A stretch of DNA of 64,000 nucleotides from Arthrobacter sp. PGP41 (GCF_002953935.1 NZ_CP026514.1:1736001-1800000), one strand, 5' to 3'. Shown: positions 1 through 9,583, numbered from the stretch's first letter. Numbers and translations: made by a program. The notes: generated by a model from the sequence alone, not told the origin.

Positions 1-1
1 T

Positions 2-892
2 GCCCGGCACCCGGACCGCGTGATCGACGTCGGAATCGCCGAACAGCACGCCCTCACCTCCGCTGCGGGAATGGCGTTCGGCGGCCTGCATCCGGTGGTC
101 GCCGTCTACGCCACCTTCCTCAACCGGGCCTTCGACCAGCTCCTGATGGACGTGGCGCTGCACAAGGCAGGCGTCACCATCGTCCTGGACCGTGCCGGGG
201 TCACCGGGCCGGACGGTGCCAGCCACCACGGCATGTGGGACATGTCCATGGTCCAGATCGTTCCCGGCCTCCATCTGGCGGCGCCGCGCGACGCCACCAG
301 GCTGCGCGAGGAACTCCGCGAAGCTGTAGCCGTCAGCGACGCACCCACGGTGGTCCGCTTCTCCAAAGGCTCCGTTGGAGCCGAAGTGGAAGCGCTGGAA
401 CGGCTCCGTGACGGCGTGGACGTGCTGGCCCGCAGGCCCAGCGGCTCAACCGAGAACGATGTCCTGATCATCAGTGTGGGCGCCATGTCCGAACTCGCGC
501 TGGATGTGGCCAACCGGCTTGGCGCGCAAGGCATCAGCTCCACGGTGGTGGACCCGCGCTGGGTCCTGCCCGTTCCGCGCTCCATCATTGCCCTGGCGTC
601 CCACCACCGCCTGGTCATTTGCATCGAGGACGGCGTCCGTGCCGGCGGCGTCGGTTCACGGATCCGCCAGGAAATGCGCGCAGCAGGCGTGGACACCGCC
701 CTGAACGAGGTGGGCCTGCCGGTCGAATTCCTGGACCACGGCACCCGCGGACAGATCCTCGAACGCGTGGGCCTGACCGCCCAGCAGATCACGCACGACG
801 TCGTAGCGCAGGTTCTCGGGACCAAGGTCCCGTTTGCGCGTCCCCTGCCCGGACAACAGCACCCCACCACCGGCAGCCTTCCGATTCTGTGA
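2..892 (+). CDS. dxs: 1-deoxy-D-xylulose-5-phosphate synthase, C-terminal part (partial)
   Basis: Dxs joins pyruvate and glyceraldehyde 3-phosphate, with thiamine diphosphate, to make DXP, the first step of the MEP isoprenoid pathway in the cytosol. The reading frame is open from the first bases of the window, so the N-terminal thiamine-binding domain lies upstream. The visible part starts with [12 protein letters not shown], the conserved Dxs/transketolase segment containing the catalytic glutamate, followed by the pyrimidine-binding and C-terminal transketolase domains ('[18 protein letters not shown]', '[11 protein letters not shown]'). A GTG at base 20 is an internal Val of this motif, not a start. 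The stop overlaps a possible GTG start of the next gene. Identity is secure from the motifs. Confidence 0.95.
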   Translation, partial: ARHPDRVIDVGIAEQHALTSAAGMAFGGLHPVVAVYATFLNRAFDQLLMDVALHKAGVTIVLDRAGVTGPDGASHHGMWDMSMVQIVPGLHLAAPRDATRLREELREAVAVSDAPTVVRFSKGSVGAEVEALERLRDGVDVLARRPSGSTENDVLIISVGAMSELALDVANRLGAQGISSTVVDPRWVLPVPRSIIALASHHRLVICIEDGVRAGGVGSRIRQEMRAAGVDTALNEVGLPVEFLDHGTRGQILERVGLTAQQITHDVVAQVLGTKVPFARPLPGQQHPTTGSLPIL

Positions 893-1506
893 GGGAAGAA
901 GACGCACTGAAGTACCCGGGTGCAGCGGGGGAGTCCGGGCGGCCCGTGCACACCACTACCACGCGGGTTCCCGCCGGGCTGCAGCCTGGCCAGCTGGTAG
1001 TGGCCAGGAACAGGAAATGGAACGGCAAGGCGCACTGGGTAGTGCCGGGGCGCTACCTGGGCGAAGACGAACATGGGTGGTGGATCTTCCAGGGAACCAA
1101 TGAGTTCTGCTCCAGGCCCGGTGCGGCGTTCTACACCAAATCCGACGCCGTGCTGCTGGTTCCGCGCTCCGGCGACTGGGTTGCCACGTTCTACGATGAC
1201 GCCCACCCGAACGGGGTCCGGGTGTACGTGGACCTGGCCGTGGGCCACGAGTGGACCGTCATCCGGCCCGCCGTCACCGAGTTCCATGTGATCGACATGG
1301 ACCTGGATGTCATCCGCACCGAAGACCGCGGCGTGTTCATCGACGACCAGGACGAGTTCGCCGAGCACAGTATCTCCATGCATTACCCGGACCGGCTGGT
1401 GGCGGACATCCAAAAGGCCGCAGACCAGCTTTACCATGCCGTCAAGGCGCAACACGCTCCGTTCGACGGCACTGACGTCGCATGGTTCACAAAGGGACGA
1501 AAATGA
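889..1506 (+). CDS. DUF402 domain protein
   Basis: Protein of about 205 aa with the DUF402-type core: 'RKWNGKAHW', '[12 protein letters not shown]', '[12 protein letters not shown]' and a later acidic '[24 protein letters not shown]' stretch. Members of this fold include nucleotide phosphatases and tRNA-modification-linked proteins; the substrate here is unknown. I chose the GTG at 889 because it overlaps the dxs stop, but a GTG at 946 (behind a GGGGGAG) is equally usable and would remove 19 residues. The stop overlaps the ATG of the next gene in an ATGA arrangement, so the two are probably translated together. Confidence 0.7.
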   Translation: MREEDALKYPGAAGESGRPVHTTTTRVPAGLQPGQLVVARNRKWNGKAHWVVPGRYLGEDEHGWWIFQGTNEFCSRPGAAFYTKSDAVLLVPRSGDWVATFYDDAHPNGVRVYVDLAVGHEWTVIRPAVTEFHVIDMDLDVIRTEDRGVFIDDQDEFAEHSISMHYPDRLVADIQKAADQLYHAVKAQHAPFDGTDVAWFTKGRK

Positions 1507-2063
1507 GCGGAATTGTCAGGGTCTACAAGCGCGACGACGAGGGCACCCTCCACTTCCGGGAGGCCTGGTACGACGGGGACTACAGCCAGTTCGTCATGAA
1601 CTACGGCGTGGTGGGGCACCAGAGCAAAACGGAAGAAACCGACGTGCCGGATGCGGAGGCAGCCGAGGGGCTCCTGGACGCCTTCGCGGCCCAGTGCGCC
1701 GAGGACGGATACGCCGAAATCCCCGACGAGGAGCAGTTCTGGGTGGTTGCCCAGTTCGCACTCAAAACCAGGGAAGGCACGGACCGGGACCGCTACCTCG
1801 AAGAGAAGGCAACGGACGCCCTCATCAGCCACCTCGCCTGGCGTGGACTGGGAACCGTGGAGCGTTCCGGGTTCACGGATTACAAGCTGAACATCTTCTG
1901 CCTTTGCCCCGACGTGAACAAGGCCGTCAACGCCATCAAGGTCTGCACCCGCGGCGAGGACCTGGACTTCACCAAGCTGAGCATCGGGGCCGCCCCGTAC
2001 AACGAGCCCGAGCACTTCAAGCTCAAGCACTCAGCCAAACCCGCCACCGGCTTCAGCCTTTAG
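1503..2063 (+). CDS. conserved hypothetical protein
   Basis: A 186-aa acidic soluble protein starting at an ATG that overlaps the previous stop, with AAAGGGACG as ribosome binding site. The N-terminus ('YKRDDEGTLHFREAWYDGDYSQFVMNYGVVG') has the look of a WGR-type beta module, followed by a C-terminal domain with 'GLGTVERSGFTDYKLNIFCLCPDVNKAVNAI'. I do not recognise the family. No signal peptide or membrane segment is visible. Coupling to the DUF402 gene suggests a shared role, but nothing in the sequence says which. Confidence 0.75.
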   Translation: MSGIVRVYKRDDEGTLHFREAWYDGDYSQFVMNYGVVGHQSKTEETDVPDAEAAEGLLDAFAAQCAEDGYAEIPDEEQFWVVAQFALKTREGTDRDRYLEEKATDALISHLAWRGLGTVERSGFTDYKLNIFCLCPDVNKAVNAIKVCTRGEDLDFTKLSIGAAPYNEPEHFKLKHSAKPATGFSL

Positions 2064-2072
2064 GAGCATCCC

Positions 2073-3050
2073 GTGACCGCGTACCGCCGCGTCGGCAAAT
2101 CCGGCCTGACCGTCTCCACCGTGGGCCTGGGCTGCAACAACCTTGGCCGCGCCAACACCGTCACCGAATCCCAGGAAGCCACGGACGCCGTCGTCCACGC
2201 CGCACTCGACGCCGGAATCACCCTGTTCGACGTCGCAGACACCTACGGCCGGGAACCCGGCCTCAGCGAGACGATGCTGGGCAGGGCCCTCGGCAGCCGG
2301 CGGCCCGACGTCGTCCTTGCCACCAAGTTCGGCATGGACATGAAAGGCGCGAGCGGGCCGGACTTCGGCGCCCGAGGCTCGCGCCGCTACATCATCCAAG
2401 CGGTGGAGGCGTCGCTGCGGCGGCTGGGCACCGACTGGATCGACCTCTACCAGTTCCACACCCCGGATCCGCTGACCCCGATTGACGAAACCCTGTCCGC
2501 ACTCGACACACTCGTCACCAGCGGCAAGGTCCGCTACCTCGGGCACTCCAACCGCGCCGGCTGGCAGATCGCCCAGGCCGAGTACGTCGCCCGCGAACTC
2601 GGCGGCGCCCGCTTCATTTCAACCCAGAACCACTACAACCTCCTGGACCGCCGGGCGGAACTCGAGGTGACCCCGGCCGCCGAGGAGTTCGGACTGGGCG
2701 TCCTGCCGTACTTCCCCCTCGCCAACGGACTGCTGACCGGCAAGTACTCGCCCGGCCACGCCCCGGAGGGCTCCAGGCTCAGCCACACCCGCACGCACCT
2801 CGTCCACGACGCCGACTGGGACCAGCTGGACAGGTTCAGCAGCTTCGCCAGGGACCGCGACCTGAACGAAATCCAGGTTGCGTTCTCCTGGCTGGCGGCC
2901 CAGCCCTCGGTGGCCAGCGTCATCGCCGGAGCCACCCGGCCTGAGCAGGTGCGCCAGAACGCCGGAGCAGCGGACTGGGTTCCTTCTGACAAGGACCTTG
3001 CCGAGCTCGACGATATTTTCCCCGCAGCGCCCAAGGTGGCGCTCTTCTAG
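2073..3050 (+). CDS. aldo/keto reductase
   Basis: NAD(P)H-dependent reductase of carbonyl groups, 325 aa, a normal length for the AKR (beta/alpha)8 barrel. It shows the catalytic tetrad in its usual places: Asp and Tyr in 'FDVADTYG', Lys in 'ATKFGMD' and His in 'YQFHTPDP'. The C-terminal 'SVASVIAGATRPEQVRQN' is the cofactor-binding segment of this family. GTG start at 2073 with AGGAG eight bases before it. It is the middle gene of a tight run with the hypothetical gene before and the nucleoside hydrolase after; the substrate cannot be read from sequence. Confidence 0.92.
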   Translation: MTAYRRVGKSGLTVSTVGLGCNNLGRANTVTESQEATDAVVHAALDAGITLFDVADTYGREPGLSETMLGRALGSRRPDVVLATKFGMDMKGASGPDFGARGSRRYIIQAVEASLRRLGTDWIDLYQFHTPDPLTPIDETLSALDTLVTSGKVRYLGHSNRAGWQIAQAEYVARELGGARFISTQNHYNLLDRRAELEVTPAAEEFGLGVLPYFPLANGLLTGKYSPGHAPEGSRLSHTRTHLVHDADWDQLDRFSSFARDRDLNEIQVAFSWLAAQPSVASVIAGATRPEQVRQNAGAADWVPSDKDLAELDDIFPAAPKVALF

Positions 3051-3058
3051 GAAACGAC

Positions 3059-4084
3059 ATGACCGCCTTCCTGCTGGATGTGGACACCGGCATCGACGAC
3101 GCCCTGGCACTCGCGTACCTTGCCGCCCTCCCGGACACGGAGTTCGTCTCCGTCACCGCAACCCCCGGAAACGTGGACGCGGACCAGGTGGCCCGCAACA
3201 CGCTGGCACTGCTGGAACTCTGCGGACGCCCCGGGGTGGAAGTGGCGGTCGGCGCGCGCGGACCGCTGGCCATACCGCTGCTGACCACGCCGGAAACGCA
3301 CGGCCCGCAGGGCATCGGGTACGCGGTCCTGCCGGAACCTGCCGGCGCTGTGTCGGCGCGCCACGCCGTCGACCTGTGGGTTGACCACGCACGCAACCGG
3401 CCGGGGGAGCTCACGGCCCTGATCACAGCGCCCCTGACCAACTTCGCGCTGGCCCTGCGGCAGGAACCCCGGCTGCCCGAGCTGCTGGCAAAGGTGGTGA
3501 TCATGGGCGGCAGCTTCTACCACCAGGGCAACACCACGCCCACGGCGGAGTGGAACACGCACGTGGATCCGCACGCGGCCAAGGAAGTCTATGCCGCCTT
3601 CCGCGGGCAGCCGCTGGAGAAACTGCCGGTCGTCTGCTCGCTGGACACCACTGAGCGGATCGAGCTGCACCCGGCGCACGTCCAGCAGCTGGCCGAGGCG
3701 GCCGGCGCGACAGTTCCCGAGCTGGTGCTGCCCGGCCAGCCCGAAGGACAGCGCAGCACCTCGGACAACGTGCTCATCAGGCACCTGTCCGATGCCCTGC
3801 GGTTCTACTTCGAATTCCACCGCCACTATGACCAGGGATACCTGGCCCATGTCCACGACTTCTTCGCCGCCGGTGTGGCCGCGGGCACCCTGGAGTTCCA
3901 GGCACTGCCCGCCACCGTCGACGTCGAGACCGGGTCTCCGCTCCTGATGGGCACCACCGTGGCGGACTTCCGGGGACTGTGGGGCATTCCGCCCAATGCC
4001 AGGGTGGTGACGGCGAACCAGCCTGAAGCCGCCTTCCGGGAACTGGTGTCCGCCGTCGGGAGCATGGCCCGGCGCCTGGGCTGA
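3059..4084 (+). CDS. nucleoside hydrolase (inosine-uridine type)
   Basis: Cleaves the N-glycosidic bond of ribonucleosides to give ribose and a free base. The N-terminal 'DVDTGIDDALAL' is the calcium- and ribose-binding Asp motif of the family; 'MGGSF' near residue 145 and 'WNTHVDPHAA' around residue 163 are further family positions. Length 341 aa is typical. ATG start with AGGAAA just upstream. The gene precedes an ECF importer whose T and A subunits are unambiguous, so the substrate group may be nucleosides or related compounds, but this link is by proximity only: there is a separate promoter-like -10 between them. Confidence 0.9.
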   Translation: MTAFLLDVDTGIDDALALAYLAALPDTEFVSVTATPGNVDADQVARNTLALLELCGRPGVEVAVGARGPLAIPLLTTPETHGPQGIGYAVLPEPAGAVSARHAVDLWVDHARNRPGELTALITAPLTNFALALRQEPRLPELLAKVVIMGGSFYHQGNTTPTAEWNTHVDPHAAKEVYAAFRGQPLEKLPVVCSLDTTERIELHPAHVQQLAEAAGATVPELVLPGQPEGQRSTSDNVLIRHLSDALRFYFEFHRHYDQGYLAHVHDFFAAGVAAGTLEFQALPATVDVETGSPLLMGTTVADFRGLWGIPPNARVVTANQPEAAFRELVSAVGSMARRLG

Positions 4085-4124
4085 GCGCCGCAAAACCTCG
4101 CTGGGCCGCGCAAAACGGCCGCGG

Positions 4125-4244
4125 TAGAATGGTTCGCGTCCGGCCCGGCCACACGCCGCCGGCTGCTGCCGAGGTGACATAGGCGGCGCTCCGCCCGGCC
4201 CGGGAACTCCGGGTCCTCCGCGCCCGCACCCTGAAGGAACCTCC
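4125..4244 (+). promoter_or_regulatory. putative promoter and GC-rich structured leader of the ECF operon
   Basis: TAGAAT at 4125-4130 is a good -10 hexamer; no strong -35 is visible. It would give a leader of about 105 bases before the S-component ATG. The leader is very GC-rich and can fold: GCCGCC (from about 4154) can pair with GGCGGC (about 4181), and CCGGCCCGG-like segments occur twice. It does not match the FMN, TPP or cobalamin riboswitch cores that I can recall. AAGGAA near 4234 is the ribosome binding site. Confidence 0.35.
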
Positions 4245-5063
4245 ATGTCATCGCATTCCCTGACGTTGCCGTCCCCGGCGCCCGCCGCCGCCCGCAAGCG
4301 CCGGCTGCTGGAAATCCTCGGCGCCCTGGCCATCGCCGGCACCTACGTCTACCTGGTGCTGAACCAGCCTGCAGACATCACCGGGGGACCGGGCAGCGCG
4401 TCCGCCTTGATCGCCCTTTCCGGCTTCCTCGTCGGCGCCGTGCTGCTGATTGTCGCCGTCCTGCCTACGCTGCCGGCCTCCACTGTGGTGCTGATCCCCG
4501 TGGCACTGGTGCTGAACATTGTGCTTGGCCAGTTCGTCGGCAGCACCCTGGTCCCGTTCTACCTTGACACCATCGGCACGGTCCTCATCGCGGTGCTGGC
4601 CGGCCCGGCGGCGGGTGCGGCGACCGGTGCGCTGAGCAGCATTGTCTGGTCCTTCTTCAACCCCACCGTGCTGCCGTTCGCCGCCGGGGCCGCACTGATC
4701 GGCTGCCTTGCCGGCCTCGCCGCCCGCCATGGAATGTTCCGCCGCTTCTACCTCGCCCCCGTAGCAGGGTTTGCCACCGGCATCATCGGCGGCGTGGTGT
4801 CCGCGCCGGTGGCGGCTTTCGTCTTTGGCGGTACTTCCGGAGTGGCCACCGGTGCCATCGTCAGTGCCTTCCGCGCCATGGGCGACACCCTCCTGGCCGC
4901 CATCACCAAACAGGCGCTCATCTCCGACCCCATGGACAAAGCGATAGTGTTCACCGTGGTGGCCCTCCTGGCCTACGCGCTTCCGCGCCGCGCGCGGCTG
5001 CAGTTCCCGTTCATCCGCCGGCACCGCGTGCTGGCCGGCAAGATGCCTGAACAGAGTTCCTGA
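4245..5063 (+). CDS. ECF transporter S component (substrate-binding membrane protein)
   Basis: Integral membrane protein of 272 aa with about seven to eight hydrophobic segments, the first near residues 23-40. The small-residue-rich helices ('AVLAGPAAGAATGALSSIVW', 'GFATGIIGGVVSAPVAAFVF') are typical of ECF S components, which capture a vitamin or nucleobase-like substrate in the membrane. It is followed after 8 bases by EcfT and then the fused ATPase, making a dedicated (group I) ECF operon. The upstream nucleoside hydrolase hints at a nucleoside-related substrate; the sequence alone does not settle this. Confidence 0.85.
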   Translation: MSSHSLTLPSPAPAAARKRRLLEILGALAIAGTYVYLVLNQPADITGGPGSASALIALSGFLVGAVLLIVAVLPTLPASTVVLIPVALVLNIVLGQFVGSTLVPFYLDTIGTVLIAVLAGPAAGAATGALSSIVWSFFNPTVLPFAAGAALIGCLAGLAARHGMFRRFYLAPVAGFATGIIGGVVSAPVAAFVFGGTSGVATGAIVSAFRAMGDTLLAAITKQALISDPMDKAIVFTVVALLAYALPRRARLQFPFIRRHRVLAGKMPEQSS

Positions 5064-5071
5064 CCAGTCTG

Positions 5072-5815
5072 ATGCGCCTCCACCCGCTGACCTCGCTGGC
5101 AGCCGCCGGCAGCACGGCGGCCATTACGACGGCGGCAGCCAGTTTGCCGCTGTCCCTCGCCGTCGTGGCCGCGGCCGCCGTCGTGTCGGCCCGCGCGGGC
5201 ACGGCGCGCAGGACGCTTCCGGCCGCCGCTGCTGTCCTGGTCCCGCTGGGGCTGTCACTGCTGGTCATGCATGGGCTGTTCTTCCCTGAGGGGCGGACCG
5301 TCCTGGCGCAGTGGGGGCCGGCCCGCGTCACCACGGAGGGGCTTTCCTTTGCCGTGGAGCGGGCGGCACAGCTGGGGGCGGCAGTCCTTGCGCTCCTGGT
5401 CTTCTCCTTCAGTGTCAGCGTTCCGGACCTGGTGGCGGCGTTGTCCGCCCGCGGCGTCCAGGGCCGGTTCGCTTTCGTGCTGGCGTCCACCCTCACCCTG
5501 CTGCCGGCCATCACCTCCAGGGCGGAGGGGATCCGGCAGGCCCAGGAATCCCGCGGCCTGGTGATCCGGCGCGGGCTGCTGCACCGCGTGGCCGCCTTCC
5601 GCCGCCAGGCGGTCCCGCTGGTCCTGTCCCTGGTCGAGGACGCCGGTACCCGTGCAGCGGCGCTGGAGTCCCGTGGCTTCAGCAACCCGGGACCCCGGAC
5701 CACCTACCGCGACGTGCCGGATTCCCAACTCCAGCATGTGCTCCGGGTTGGCCTGCTGGTGGCCGCCTCAGCGGCGGTTGCCCTCCGGCTTTGGCTTTCC
5801 GCGGTGGGAACCTAA
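5072..5815 (+). CDS. ecfT: ECF transporter T component (coupling membrane protein)
   Basis: EcfT couples ATP hydrolysis by the A subunits to toppling of the S component. This 247-aa protein has hydrophobic helices at the N-terminus, middle and extreme C-terminus. It also carries the two short motifs of the coupling helices, 'EGIRQAQESRGL' and 'AGTRAAALESRGF', in the form S-R-G rather than the more common A-R-G. The ATG at 5072 follows the S gene closely, and the ATPase starts 2 bases after its stop. Confidence 0.88.
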   Translation: MRLHPLTSLAAAGSTAAITTAAASLPLSLAVVAAAAVVSARAGTARRTLPAAAAVLVPLGLSLLVMHGLFFPEGRTVLAQWGPARVTTEGLSFAVERAAQLGAAVLALLVFSFSVSVPDLVAALSARGVQGRFAFVLASTLTLLPAITSRAEGIRQAQESRGLVIRRGLLHRVAAFRRQAVPLVLSLVEDAGTRAAALESRGFSNPGPRTTYRDVPDSQLQHVLRVGLLVAASAAVALRLWLSAVGT

Positions 5816-5817
5816 AT

Positions 5818-7410
5818 ATGGCCGGAGGCCGGGACACCCTGGAAACCGCCGGACCCATACTGTCGGCCGGCATCAGCACCTTCACGTTCCATGACGACGC
5901 CGCCCCCGTCCTGCAAGGGATGGAGCTCGCCTTCGTCCCCGGAACGTTCACCGCTGTGCTCGGACCGTCGGGAAGCGGGAAATCCACTCTGGGCCGGGTG
6001 CTGGCCGGCTGGCTTCCGCCCGGTGGCGGGGGAACCCTCCACGGCTTCCTGGAGCTCGCGGGTACCCGCCTGCAGTTCGGCAGCGGCAGGGATCCGCGCA
6101 TCAATCCCGCGGAATGGGGCCGCCAGGTGGGGTTTGTTCCCCAGGATCCAGCCGCCGTCCTGTCCACGGTGCGGGCCACAGTGGCCGAAGAACTCGCGTT
6201 CGGCCTCGAGAACAGGGCAGTGGAGCGCGCCGCCATGAAGGCCACGGTGGAACGTACCGCCGCGCTCCTGGGACTCACGGACCTCCTAAACCATCACCCG
6301 GCCCGGCTTTCCGGCGGCGAGCTGCGCCGGCTTGCCATTGGGTGCGCCATCGTCACGGAACCGCGGGTGCTGATCATGGACGAGCCCTTCGCTTCGCTGG
6401 ACAGCGCCGGAACCGCCGGACTGGCACAGCTGGTGCGGGACCTCGTCAAGGGCGGCACCGCCGTCGTGGTCCTCAGCCAGGTGGTCGACGCGCCGCTGCT
6501 TGACGCCGGGACGTGGCATGTCGTGGTGGACGGCAGGGTGACGGCCAGCGGCACCCCTGCCGACCTGCATCCGGGCTCCGGGCTGCTGCCCTCGGGCATC
6601 CGGCGCCCTGGCAGCCTGGTGGAAGGAACACTTGCGGCACGGCCCCGCGGATCAGCGCGCCCGGCCGTGCCGGCCAGTGTGCCGCCTGGCACGGCACCAA
6701 CCGTCCCGGCCTTGGAGCTCCGCGGGGTCTCCTTCGATTACGCAGGCGGCGGCAGGAGGACCCCTGGCCGTACGCGGCGGGGAGGTGGTCCCGACGACGC
6801 CAAACAACCCCAGGTGCTGCGGGACGTCAACCTGGCGGTCAAGCCCGGAGAGATCGTGGCAGTCACCGGCCCCAACGGCGCAGGGAAATCAACGTTGCTG
6901 CGCCAATTCAACGGTCTGCTGCGGCCCGCTTCCGGGCAAGTCCTCGTCCGTGGCTCAGACATCGCCGGGATCCCGGCGGGCATGGTGGCCCGATCAGTGG
7001 GCCTGCTGTTCCAGCAACCCCGGGACCAGCTGTTCGAGCGGACCGTACTCCGTGAGGTGCGCTTCGGCCTGGACAGCCTCTTCCAGCCCGGTGAGGCGGC
7101 GGGCCGGGCCCTCGAGGCGCTGGCCGCCGTCGGCCTGGCAGGGGCTGCCGGTGAGCACCCCGCCGAACTGCCCGCGTCCAGCCAGCGCCTCCTTGCCCTG
7201 GCCACGGTCCTTGCCCGCAAACCCGCGGTCCTGGCCCTGGACGAACCCACCGTGGCGCTCGACGGCGACGGCCTGGCCCTGCTGGACGCTGCGGTGCGTG
7301 CCGCGGCAGGGGAGGGCTCCGCCGTCGTGCTGGTCACGCACGATCTCGCCTATGCCCGGTCAATGGCACACCGCGGTGTGGAGCTCGACGGCGGCCGGCT
7401 GGCCCGCTGA
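5818..7410 (+). CDS. ecfA: ECF transporter ATPase, two ABC domains fused
   Basis: Cytosolic energy subunit of the importer: two ABC ATPase domains in one 530-aa chain, replacing the usual EcfA1/EcfA2 pair. Domain 1 has Walker A GPSGSGKST (about residues 49-57), a canonical LSGGELRR signature (about 164) and Walker B 'VLIMDEP'. Domain 2 has Walker A GPNGAGKST (about 351-359) and 'VLALDEP', but its signature is LPASSQ (about 450) in place of LSGGQ. The first composite site therefore probably lacks normal hydrolysis geometry. ATG start two bases after the EcfT stop. Two Pro/Gly/Arg-rich stretches lie near the domain junction. Confidence 0.92.
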   Translation: MAGGRDTLETAGPILSAGISTFTFHDDAAPVLQGMELAFVPGTFTAVLGPSGSGKSTLGRVLAGWLPPGGGGTLHGFLELAGTRLQFGSGRDPRINPAEWGRQVGFVPQDPAAVLSTVRATVAEELAFGLENRAVERAAMKATVERTAALLGLTDLLNHHPARLSGGELRRLAIGCAIVTEPRVLIMDEPFASLDSAGTAGLAQLVRDLVKGGTAVVVLSQVVDAPLLDAGTWHVVVDGRVTASGTPADLHPGSGLLPSGIRRPGSLVEGTLAARPRGSARPAVPASVPPGTAPTVPALELRGVSFDYAGGGRRTPGRTRRGGGPDDAKQPQVLRDVNLAVKPGEIVAVTGPNGAGKSTLLRQFNGLLRPASGQVLVRGSDIAGIPAGMVARSVGLLFQQPRDQLFERTVLREVRFGLDSLFQPGEAAGRALEALAAVGLAGAAGEHPAELPASSQRLLALATVLARKPAVLALDEPTVALDGDGLALLDAAVRAAAGEGSAVVLVTHDLAYARSMAHRGVELDGGRLAR

Positions 7411-7423
7411 TCAGGCTGGCTGG

Positions 7424-9583
7424 TCAGGCCGGGCGGGACGCCACTCCCGGCGGCAGGAAGCGCCTGCCGTTGACGCGCTCGGAGGCACCCACCCGGTCAA
7501 GGTACGGGGTGATGCCGCCGAGGAACAAGGGCCAACCGGCGCCGAGGATCATGCAGAGGTCAATGTCCTCCGGGCCCGCAACCACGCCTTCTGCGAGCAT
7601 CAGGCCGATTTCCTCGGCAAGGGCGTCCTGGGTGCGCTGGAGCACCTGCCCGGCGGTGGAAGGGGAGGTGCCGAAGGACATCAGCGACAGGGTGGACTCG
7701 GGGATCGCCTTCGAGCCGTCCGGGCCGGTGGTCCAGAGCCCCTTCACGCCGTTGTCGATGAGCTTTTGCAGGTTGGCGGACACTGTGAAGCGTTCGCCGA
7801 AGGCGGCGTGGAGCGATTCCTGCACGTGCTGGGCGACAGGAAGCCCCACCATGGCGCCCAGGGTGAAGGGCGTCATCGGCAGGCCCATGGGCCGCAGGGC
7901 GTTGTCGGCCACTTCAGCCGCGGTGCCCTCGTCAAAGGCCGCCGTCACTTCGCCCATCAGCCGCAGCAGGATCCGGTTGACCACGAACGCGGCGGCGTCC
8001 TTGACCAGCACGGCTGTCTTCTTCAGGCCCTTGGCCAGCTCAAACGCGGTGGCGAGGACGGCGTCGTCGGTCCGCGGGGCCCGGACGATTTCCAGCAGCG
8101 GCATGACCGCCACCGGATTGAAGAAATGGAAGCCCACAACGCGCTCCGGGTGCTTCAAATCCTCCGCCATGGCCGTGACCGACAAGGAAGAAGTGTTGGT
8201 GGCCAGGATGCAGTCCGGCGTCACGACCTCTTCCAGTTCCGCGAAGACCTGTTTCTTGACGTTGAGTTCTTCAAAGACCGCTTCGATCACAAAATCGGCG
8301 TCCGCGAAAACCTCCTTGGACACCGAGCCCGTGACCAGCGCCTTCGTCCGGTTGGCGGCGTCCTGGCTGATGCGTGCCTTGGCCAGCAGCTTGTCTACCT
8401 CAGCGTGGACATAACCCACGCCCTTGTCCACCCTGGCCTGGTCGATGTCCGTCATCACCACGGGGACCTTGAGCTGGCGGGCGAACAGCAGTGCCAGCTG
8501 GCTGGCCATCAGGCCGGCGCCAACAACTCCCACCTTGGTGACCGGGCGGGCCAGTTTGCTGTCCGGGGCTCCGGCCGGCCGCTTGGAGCGCTTCTGGACC
8601 AGGTCGAGGAAGGCGTACACGGTGGCACGGAATTCATCACTCTGCATGAGTCCGGCCAGGGTTTCGCATTCAAGGGCAGCGGATTCGGCCTGGGTCATGG
8701 TGCGGTTCGCTTCGAGGATGTCCAGGACCTTTCCCGGGGCGGGTGCTGCATTGGAGGTCTTGGCCTCCACGAAGGCCCGCCCGGCCGCGACCGCACCGGC
8801 CCACCTGGCGGCGGTTTCGGGTTCGGAAGGATCGACGGCGTTGGCGCGTTCCGGGGTTACGGTGCCGGAGATAACTCCCGCCGCCCAGGCCAGGGACTGC
8901 TCGAGGAAATCGGCCGGTTCGAAGATGGCGTCGGCCAAGCCGAGGCTGAATGCCTCGGGGCCGGTCAGCGTCCGGTTGTTGCTGAGCGGGTTTTCGATCA
9001 TCACCTTCACGGCGTTTTCCGGCCCGATGAGGCGGGGCAGGATGTAGACACCGCCCCAGCCCGGGACCAGGCCGAGGAAGGCTTCCGGCAGCGCCAGTGC
9101 CCCGGCTCCCGTGGACACGGTGCGGTAGGTGGACTGCAGCGCGATTTCGAGGCCGCCGCCCAGGGCTGCGCCGTTGATGAAGGCGAAGCTGGGAACGCCC
9201 AGGTTGGCCAGGGTTGCGTAAACGTCGTGGCCCAGCTGCGCCATCCACAGCCCGTGCTCGCGTTCTTCGAGGTTCTTGACGGCGGAAAGATCGGCGCCGG
9301 CCACGAGGTAGTAGGGCTTGCCCGTTACTCCGACGCCGACGATCTCGCCGCGGCCGGCGCGCTCGCGAAGGCCCTCCAGCACCGTGCCGAGCTCCACCAG
9401 GGTGTTGGGTCCCAGCGTGGTGGGCTTGGAGTGGTCCAGGCCGTTGTCCAAGGTGATGAGCGCAAAAGTGCCCGGGCTGGGTTTTCCCGCCGGAGCGGGC
9501 AGTTCGATGTCCTGGACGTAGGAGTGCGTGACGGTCTCGTTCGGGAACAGGTCTGCAAGCTTGGTGAAATCTGCGGCGCTCAT
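7424..9583 (-). CDS. fadB: 3-hydroxyacyl-CoA dehydrogenase / enoyl-CoA hydratase (beta-oxidation alpha subunit)
   Basis: Bifunctional enzyme of fatty acid beta-oxidation, 719 aa. Residues 1 to about 200 are a crotonase domain ('FINGAALGGGLEIAL' forms the oxyanion hole). A Rossmann NAD-binding domain starts at about 348 (GVVGAGLMAS), and the 3-hydroxyacyl-CoA dehydrogenase C-terminal domain follows ('VGFHFFNPV', 'VVNRILLRLMGE'). The ATG at 9583 overlaps the fadA stop as ATGA and has AAGGAG upstream, so both are translated from one mRNA as the two halves of a trifunctional complex. The gene ends 13 bases from the convergent ECF ATPase gene with no obvious terminator between them. Confidence 0.95.
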   Translation of the reverse strand: MSAADFTKLADLFPNETVTHSYVQDIELPAPAGKPSPGTFALITLDNGLDHSKPTTLGPNTLVELGTVLEGLRERAGRGEIVGVGVTGKPYYLVAGADLSAVKNLEEREHGLWMAQLGHDVYATLANLGVPSFAFINGAALGGGLEIALQSTYRTVSTGAGALALPEAFLGLVPGWGGVYILPRLIGPENAVKVMIENPLSNNRTLTGPEAFSLGLADAIFEPADFLEQSLAWAAGVISGTVTPERANAVDPSEPETAARWAGAVAAGRAFVEAKTSNAAPAPGKVLDILEANRTMTQAESAALECETLAGLMQSDEFRATVYAFLDLVQKRSKRPAGAPDSKLARPVTKVGVVGAGLMASQLALLFARQLKVPVVMTDIDQARVDKGVGYVHAEVDKLLAKARISQDAANRTKALVTGSVSKEVFADADFVIEAVFEELNVKKQVFAELEEVVTPDCILATNTSSLSVTAMAEDLKHPERVVGFHFFNPVAVMPLLEIVRAPRTDDAVLATAFELAKGLKKTAVLVKDAAAFVVNRILLRLMGEVTAAFDEGTAAEVADNALRPMGLPMTPFTLGAMVGLPVAQHVQESLHAAFGERFTVSANLQKLIDNGVKGLWTTGPDGSKAIPESTLSLMSFGTSPSTAGQVLQRTQDALAEEIGLMLAEGVVAGPEDIDLCMILGAGWPLFLGGITPYLDRVGASERVNGRRFLPPGVASRPA

